A stretch of 64,000 bases of DNA. It comes from Trogon surrucura. Taxonomy: Eukaryota; Chordata; Aves; Trogoniformes; Trogonidae. Location: contig CM036617.1 in the NCBI GenBank assembly GCA_020746105.1, forward strand, positions 173,690,412 to 173,754,411, read 5' to 3'. The number at the start of each line of letters is the position of its first letter. Position 1 is the stretch's first letter. The notes beneath the pieces are model-generated. The model made no database searches and was not told the DNA's origin. It saw only the letters and a program-made list of their open reading frames with translations. This document shows positions 50,586 through 64,000 of this stretch, piece by piece. The translations under genes and the position numbers were made by a program.

Positions 50586-53500
50586 TATAACAGAAAAGTG
50601 ATAGATGTTTATGTATAGAGCTGAAGAAAACCCAGCATTCCAGACCTGTTTAGAACTTGCTCAAGAGGGTTAGAAAGGGTATTCAGAAGCTTCTTTTAAA
50701 CTTCTTTTATTGCCATCTTTGTTTTGTTAACGGAATAAGACTTACCATATTTTTGCACGACTTCAAAGCACAGCAGTTATTACACGCCTTTTATCTTACT
50801 GGATTTCAATAGCATTAAACATTTCTTATAATGTAGCTTCTCTCACTTGCACCCTCTACAGCTTTCAGCTGTGCCCGTACCACCACATTATCTTTGTCTG
50901 CTAATGAGAAGGTACACATTTACAGAGAAATTGGTATATCTTGCAAACTGAGATAGTTATTCAGAACATGTGATGTTCCCACAGATGCAACGAGTAATGC
51001 ATCCAAACAAACAAGTGAGCCTCAACTATTCAGCTGGAGGCTGAGGAGAGATGACAGCGAAACCTCCCTGTTCCGCAAGCTCCAGTTGTCACAATCTTGT
51101 CTGAGGTCTCAGGGCCAGAGATGCAGTACAACAGCATCGTGGTCTAATGACCGTCACGTACAACAAAAGCATAGGACCGGGTTAACAATTGCAAATGAAA
51201 TAAAGGTGAGTGCATGTTCAAGATGGTATTTTTAAAATATCAAGATTTACGACTTCTACTTTTGGTAAGACATCCTGTAATTGTTGGATTTTCCTCCTCC
51301 ACCTACTTTCATTGTGCGTGGATGAATACACATGTAATTAAAAATACCTTGCTACGTGTATTTAAAAAGACAATACCCTGACAATTACACATAAGGAACA
51401 AACATATATGCTGAGTAAGTAGGAAATCTGAAAAACTTGCTTTATTTTAATGCTCATTTCTATTCTACCTGGAACTCTTCAAGGTTTGATATTCGTAACA
51501 TTCACAGCATAGAAAAGGCATAGAGAATTATACAAGAATTCTGGCAAGTATATATACTTTTTTCCACAACTCAAAGGTATAGTCTGGCCTGCAAAGCCCC
51601 CCACACACAAACATTTAATTTCTCTGTTCCTCTTCGCATCTGAAAAACACTGAGCTCACTCAAAGAAGCAGGTAACCTCTAAACTCCCTGTAAAGTTAGT
51701 GCCTCTGTATGGACATTTAACAAAAGACATTGACAATTCTGAAGTACTGGTGAAGACACCAGCTTAACAGGGATCTTTCACTCATTTTTTTGATTATATA
51801 TTTCTTTTACTGGTAAAGACGTAGCAGCTAATTTGTTAATGCAAATGCTGGAGTATAGTCAACATATTAATATTTTATTCTAAACAGAATTCCTTAGTTC
51901 AGAATACATGGTATCTATAAAGTCCAGTTCTCTTTCCAGCAATCTTTGAAGGCATGACACTGGCCTGAGGAAGGCTAAACATGTTTTTCTGGAACTGTTT
52001 CCTAGGCCAAGAAAGCTAAATAGCTTATTATGTTGTTCCCATCCCAGGATAATTATGCAAAAAGTTCAGTGATGTTTTTTTTTTGGTTTGGTTTGGTCTT
52101 CTTTCTGTTATGTTTTGGTTTGTCATCATTGCTTTTTGTTTGTTTATGTGTGTATACAATTTCTTCTGGTTGTTTGCAAAAAACAGATGTATTTCCCACA
52201 TGCAGGACCACTGGTTTGTTAACAGGCATTGACTACTAGACTACAGAAAGCAGTTTTTAGGTGCACAAGGAACACTAGCTGCACTACCACTCACTGAATT
52301 CTATAAAAATAACATCATATCTATCTGGGATTATTTGTTGTTTTTTTTTTTTTTTTAAAAAAAAAAATATGTAGCATAGTAATGTATGTAACATAATAAG
52401 CAATGTTATTTTGATCCCAGGCACGAATGTCTTACCTTTTTGTAAGCTACGGTGGAGGTTTGGGGGAAAGATTCTTCTTGATCGGTTGAAACACTTACAC
52501 GAGAGCGTTATAGTTTTGTATGGAGAGGAAGTGAGGTGAAGGACAGGTGGAGGGAGAGGTATCTTCCAGCCATTCCATAGTCAAGCTTCCTGTCTAAGCA
52601 GAGCAGGATTCGTAGGCTGAAAGTTGGAGAACCATAATTTTGGTTACATGGCAGCAGCTGAAGCAGGACTTTCCAGGAGAAGCAGGTTCTGCTGCAGTTC
52701 CAGACATTTTGCCAGACAGAGGTGGATTACAGAGGCTCTGCGAGGAAAAACCCAGCCACGTACATTCACCCAAACTGGAACGCTTCCTGGTGCTTTTGTG
52801 GGATTCAAAGTTTCCATGAGCCTGGGGCGGGCTGCTAACTTCCCAGAATTGTTTTGGTCTTCATTGAGTCTTTCCAAAGACAACTTCAGGAAGGAAAAAA
52901 AGCCTGCGTGTTCAGCCCAAAGCTCCATATCCCCAAAGAAGGTATAGGAGCAGCTCTATAGCTTCATGGGACAGTCAAACCTGGCAAAAACTTCATCTGA
53001 CAACCAAGTGGAAGATGGCTGAACTACCACTCCTGAAGACCTGCTCTCAGTTTCCCTTAGTGTTGGAATGTCCAACAGCTAAAAGGAAAACTGCTGAAAT
53101 CGTGGTCTGGACAACCTACATGCAAGGTGGCAAAAGGTTTCAGCAGCTTTTGCTTTGGAAGAGTGCCTACTCCTCCCTCAGAAAAAAACACTTCTCACAG
53201 GTTAATGCTTTGCTCTTCAGACCCATTAAACATGAGGCTGCCCATCCCACAGGCCTGTGGCTCAGCTAGCTGTGGTGAATGAAGGCTGAGACACACCATT
53301 GTCAGCAATTTAAATCCATTTACAGGGAACTCGGTAACCATTCTGCCATTCCACCTGGAAAACAAAGCGCATGTGCATTTGCACATCCCATGGACACAGA
53401 ACAAACCTGTGTCCCCTTCAGAGCAGGAAGATCATCTGAACCTGTCTGCTCCATGCCAGAGCCAGGGAATGAGGAGCTGGTTAAACAGCCCCTCGAGGTT

Positions 53501-54499
53501 CTACAGCTACATAGGCAGTATTTAATAGGTTGAAGCCTCAACCTATTTACCCAAGATTTCAGCATGTCATTTTCTTTTTAAATACACTGAATTTGCCGTA
53601 ACATTCCAAAATAAAGTGCAATTCAGTAAGTCTCCACAATCGAGCAACGTGAAGCTTCCCATTTCCTTCCGTTAAAGGCTCTGGCACCGCACGTTGCACG
53701 TTTTCTTGCTTTCTGTGAAACCTTCCACCCACTGCAATCTTCCTGCTTGTTTACTGCTAGCTTGACTTTATCTCTCCCTGTACTGCCTAATCAAGGTGTA
53801 AACTGCACAATGGAAGTAATTTCTGTCCCACTTAAATCCTTTGTGACTCCAACCTCCGACACTTTGCACAAGCCTGCTTATAGAACATCTCCTACTCTTT
53901 ACAGTACCTGACTATTTCCCTGACAAAACTGACAAAAGCCAATGAACAAACAAATCAGATCAGAATGATCACATTTTTAAGTGGTTGTAATGCAGAGAAT
54001 TATACTTTGAAAATGAAATCCTGGTATGTTTCGTGTGCAAAACAGACAAAAAATTTTCAATACTCAAAACTGGGTTGCCCTTCTGCAACTCCACTACTCA
54101 AACATCCAGCTGTCCCAACTATATGCACAGCAAATTAATCCTTACATGTATTTAACTCTCTTTATGCATAGACTCACCTGCAAAATATCCCAAAATTAGT
54201 CTGACAAATGCATGAGTGTGCACCGAAATTATTTGCATGAACGGGTAGAACACCTAAAATGCTTATTGCAGCTGTACATCTAAGCACGAACAATTTGTGC
54301 ATATGTATGCAAAGATGATGTAAGACATCGCTTCAGGTTTCTTCAGCAACCACAGCAATTGCAGTGTGTAAGACGGCTACAAATTATTTTAGTATGCCTG
54401 TCCCATTTTAGTATGCCATTTTCCCATTGGAAAATCCTAGTTCTTGCATATTAGTGAAACTGTGAGTCAAAAAGGGATGACATTTATAGTGTTCTTGGA
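50586..54499. other. Non-coding; GC-richer block at 52.4-53.6 kb
   Basis: The first 1.8 kb is AT-rich. About 52440-53560 is richer in G and C with several overlapping frames of 80-107 codons on both strands, none with a recognised domain; it may be a degraded repeat or unknown non-coding exon. A T-run followed by an A-run sits at 52340-52367. Confidence 0.5.
53524..53547. repeat. Perfect hairpin (10-bp arms, 4-nt loop)
   Basis: AATAGGTTGA and TCAACCTATT flank the loop AGCC with no mismatch. Confidence 0.85.
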
Positions 54500-54892
54500 C
54501 ATGAGGATGTTAGTGAGAAAAGAAAAACTGAAAGGGTAAACACACCTGTTGATCTTAACAATGCCTACAAATAATCTAAAGGGTGGGTGCAGAGAGGATG
54601 GAGCTGGATTCTTTTCAGTAGTGCCAAGTGAAAGGACAAAGGGCAAGGGGCACAAGCTGGAACACAGGTAGTTTCTTCTAAAAATGAGGAAAAACTTCTT
54701 TATTGTGAGGGTGACAGAGCACTGGAACCGGCCGTCCAGGGAGGCTGTGAAGTCTCCTTCTCTGGAGACTTGCAAAACGTGCCTGGATGCATTCCTGTGT
54801 GATGTGCTCTAGGCAATTCTGCTCTGGCATGGGGCTGGACTAGATGATCTCTAGAGGTCCCTTCCAACTCTGGCGATTCTATGGTTCTGTGG
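54500..54892 (+). mobile_element. CR1 LINE, 3' fragment
   Basis: The element reads GAAAAGAAAAACTGAAAGGG (from the 'LEKRRLRG' region), then an antisense-free C-terminal part equivalent to [17 protein letters not shown] near 54700-54750, and ends GATTCTATGGTTCTGTGG. It is the last mobile element before TMTC3. Confidence 0.9.
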
Positions 54893-54893
54893 T

Positions 54894-57404
54894 TATTCTG
54901 TTCTGTATGCAAGTAGACAAAGACAAAATTATACTCCGACAGTTCCCCTATGAGCGAACGCTATTTGGATTATTTTTCAGAAGTTATGCCACTTCACTTT
55001 ACTGGACCATTTTTCTCATGAAATTAATTTTAAAATGACTGACACATCCTAACAGGCTACATACAACTCTGCCAACTGACATTTGTCAAACTAATTCCTT
55101 TTATTAAAATTTGTTTAAGACACAAAGAGGGCATAGTACCTGACAATGGACTGAAAGACTCACCCTTGAGCATCCCTTAGTTTACATTAGTTTGATGATT
55201 TTAGTTAAGCCTAATGGCACCTCTTAGCTTCAATAAAACTAAAAATTCCTGCTATTCCCTGAAGAAGAGCTACTTGGACAGTCAGGTTGAGAGTAGTGTG
55301 ACAGAGGCTCAACTGCATAAATCGAGAATGTGCCTCTCCTCCCCCCTTCAGTTTACAGACTGAATGAAAGCGGTGTAGCAATGCAATTCTGGGAGCTCTT
55401 AATATAAAAAAAGAGAAACATCCAAGCCCCATCTGTCAAAAAGCAACTTTTCTTACTACATAGTTCTTTCCAGTTTCAAATGCATGTTCATTTGTATCAT
55501 CCTAAACAATAACTAATTATTTCATAAAACAAAGATTTAGCTATGCAAGTTAAATTTTCTATGAAGGTCAACATATCAGATATTTTAGCTACAAGTATCC
55601 AAGATATTCACAGAAAGATAAAAAAGCAATTTTCAAGGTGTGGTCAACAGACTCCTGGAAGCACTTCACTACAAGCAGAACTTAAAAACTTTTGTATGAA
55701 GAACAGCTGCACACCACGTACTCGTTCCTGTCTGCAGCTTTCAAATCATGTTTTTAGAAAAACACTTTTTTTGCCCCCCCCCCTAGTTATTACCATGCAA
55801 GCCATTGTTGTAGTAACATTACAAATGATACATAATAAAGAAAAGGTCCATGCAAGGCCTTCAACCATTTAAGATCTCTCCCACATAGATAAGTACTCTA
55901 ACTTACAGTGGGGATTACTGCCTGAAGCAGAAAGCTGAGCAGTTAGAGAAAGAAGATTAAGTTCAAACAGCAGGGTTGCTAAGGAATACTTCTACATCAT
56001 GAAATAAGATAAAACATGAACAGTAAGAGTCAGATTTAACAATTATATTATTACTGAACCCAGCTCCTCCACTTCCTTCACCGTTATTAAGAAAAACATC
56101 GGGTTTAGGTAATCGGTAGTATATTTAAACAAAAATATACGTGTTGCACAAGGATAAAAGCAAGGCTGAAATTGCAAAAGATTCTCATTTCACGTAAGAA
56201 ATCAAAATGATGCACTAGTGGAAAAGTGTAAATGGGAATATTTTAGTAGGTAAAATAAATATTTAACAAAAAATGCACACCCATGACAAAGTATCAAAAC
56301 AACAGAACTTAGTATTTCAAAGGATACTATCTACATTTCCTTGTGTTAAGCATCGCTAAATTTAGTGGTTTAATTATTATCACACTGTCTTCAGCAATCA
56401 TTGCTTCTATTAGTGTTGCAAAAAGTCATGGGAATAGAAATACTGTTCCAATGACAGAAATAGTAAAGCCAGTTTGCTAGAAACAAGGAAGGATTTACTA
56501 CACCAAGGAGTCAATCCACAGCCATTGATACAAAGTCAACAAGGACGACTGCATAGCATACTGGTTACTGTACCAAAGGTGCATTTATCAGCATTCAATG
56601 AACAGGGAAAAAGTGAGAAAACCACCTTTTTTTTTTACAGAATTTTTAAAAACAACCAGATGATTGACAGCTGAAAAAAAAACCCCACACATCTCCTTTA
56701 AAAGTAAAAGCATAGTCTAAAGATCTTAAGAGCACCATAAGATTTCTATCAGGTAAAACAGTACAAACCATTAGCATTGTAAGTAAAGAACAATTAAAAG
56801 GTTATTATATCATTCCACATTTAGAACGCAACTGAAAATTTTAGTGTGTTGTTGCACCCTCCTATACTACAACCAGTGGTATCCTGACAACTTTCTTGAT
56901 GTTAAGTTCTGGAAACAAAAAAATGCAAAGAAAAAAACTCTTTTTCATGTATAGAAGAGGTCTAGAAAGATTTAAACTGATGATGTGTAACTGAAAGGTA
57001 GGTAACGTCAATATAAACAGATTTATATAGGGGAAAGCAGCAGTGTCTGGCTTACACCACTAATTCTCCATTCAGTTCTTATGCTGATTCTCTGAAAGTA
57101 GCACTACTGAATATCCCTGGCTACCAGTGATTTTTATGAGTGCTATTCTCTCACTATCAGGATTCTGCATTTAAGATTATTCTCAGTCCTTTATCCCCTG
57201 ATTCCTATCCATACTCTGCATCATATTGAAAAGTTGCAGTTTTCTCACATAAAGCATTGCAATGCCTTTTGCTGCTTGCTAAGTGATATGCAGTCAGTGC
57301 TATTCCTATTTTCAGAGCACTGAGACCACCTTCCAGATGGAACACACATTAAACAATAAGTAAAAATAGTATTCTCTCCTTATTCTATTGGGACATGATA
57401 AAGT
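54894..57404 (-). other. Probable TMTC3 3' UTR and immediate flank
   Basis: This AT-rich segment directly follows the stop codon. I see no CR1, LTR or coding exon in it. It contains a C-run near 55776 and several A/T runs. The open frames in it are short and look like chance. Confidence 0.45.
55100..55105 (-). other. Candidate distal poly(A) signal of TMTC3
   Basis: This AATAAA hexamer on the minus strand lies about 2.3 kb past the TMTC3 stop. By eye it is the first canonical hexamer downstream; an ATTAAA variant sits nearer at 56369-56374. A 3' UTR of 2-3 kb fits the family, but no transcript evidence is available, so which signal is used is inference. Confidence 0.3.
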
Positions 57405-63760
<6,356 letters not shown>

Positions 63761-64000
63761 CTATTTATTAAATAAAACAAAGATTTGTTATAAGCACATG
63801 AAGAACTCTGATTTACACTAGAACAAACATCTCATATGCTAAAAGGCAAAGAGATCAAGGAGCATATTGGTGAATGGTATACTTCAATTTTATTTGCCTC
63901 ATCATCAAATGGAGCACTGCAATGTTTGAAAGGAAATAATGTCCACTTGCAGGTTAATTTCGTTATTTACCCAATTTTTTTGTTATCACTATGTAGTTCA

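Noticed and set aside
52624..52947. 107-codon frame (and 94 codons opposite) as a possible gene
   Set aside because: No domain, splice context or coding bias is visible; frames on both strands in GC-richer DNA are expected.
1..54893. KITLG exons, which synteny would place on this side of TMTC3
   Set aside because: I looked for the conserved stem-cell-factor wording on both strands and saw none; the gene would lie further left.

Overview
This window is nuclear DNA from a bird. It is AT-rich and carries about fifteen CR1 (chicken repeat 1) LINE copies, most ending in the avian CR1 tail octamers ATTCTATG/ATTCTGTG. It also has solo LTRs whose ends match the ERV-L-type LTRs I know from avian genomes. 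One protein-coding gene is visible, with GT-AG introns, and its protein closely matches vertebrate TMTC3. The species cannot be decided from sequence alone.

Layout. Positions 57405-63760 (minus strand) hold the last six coding exons of TMTC3, an ER-membrane O-mannosyltransferase with lumenal TPR repeats. They encode about 517 residues: the end of the last membrane segment, the TPR array and a lysine-rich C-terminal tail with the stop codon. The first part of the gene lies beyond the right edge. About 55.1-57.4 kb is probably its 3' UTR. The rest, 1-55 kb, is non-coding flank downstream of TMTC3. In amniotes this flank faces KITLG (known synteny), but no KITLG exon is visible here.

The flank is built from repeats of several ages. 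CR1 copies lie at about 2.1-2.6, 5.9-6.3, 6.4-7.9, 13.6-15.4, 23.7-25.4, 30.5-30.8, 32.5-33.0, 37.9-38.1, 41.5-42.5, 42.9-43.4, 45.1-46.0, 47.2-47.5, 48.7-48.8, 50.3-50.6 and 54.5-54.9 kb. All are 5'-truncated and none encodes an intact reverse transcriptase. The best preserved (6.4-7.9 kb) keeps a 335-codon frame, broken by a 20-bp tandem duplication. Four LTRs are visible: 15560-16118 (TG...CA ends and a perfect 5-bp target duplication), 26640-27017 and 35323-35690 (one family, different internal deletions), and a probable one from 37603 split by a CR1. A 489-bp element at 39779-40267 with long terminal inverted repeats is a deleted Tc1/mariner-type DNA transposon.

No RNA gene, CRISPR array, operon or undescribed multi-gene system was found. 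The observations most worth following are the Tc1/mariner relic, the LTR pair with complementary deletions, the CR1 with a duplicated tail, a G-quadruplex-type tract, a CpG-bearing segment beside a hairpin and tandem repeat near 44.6 kb, and a 190-codon open frame at 9.9 kb.
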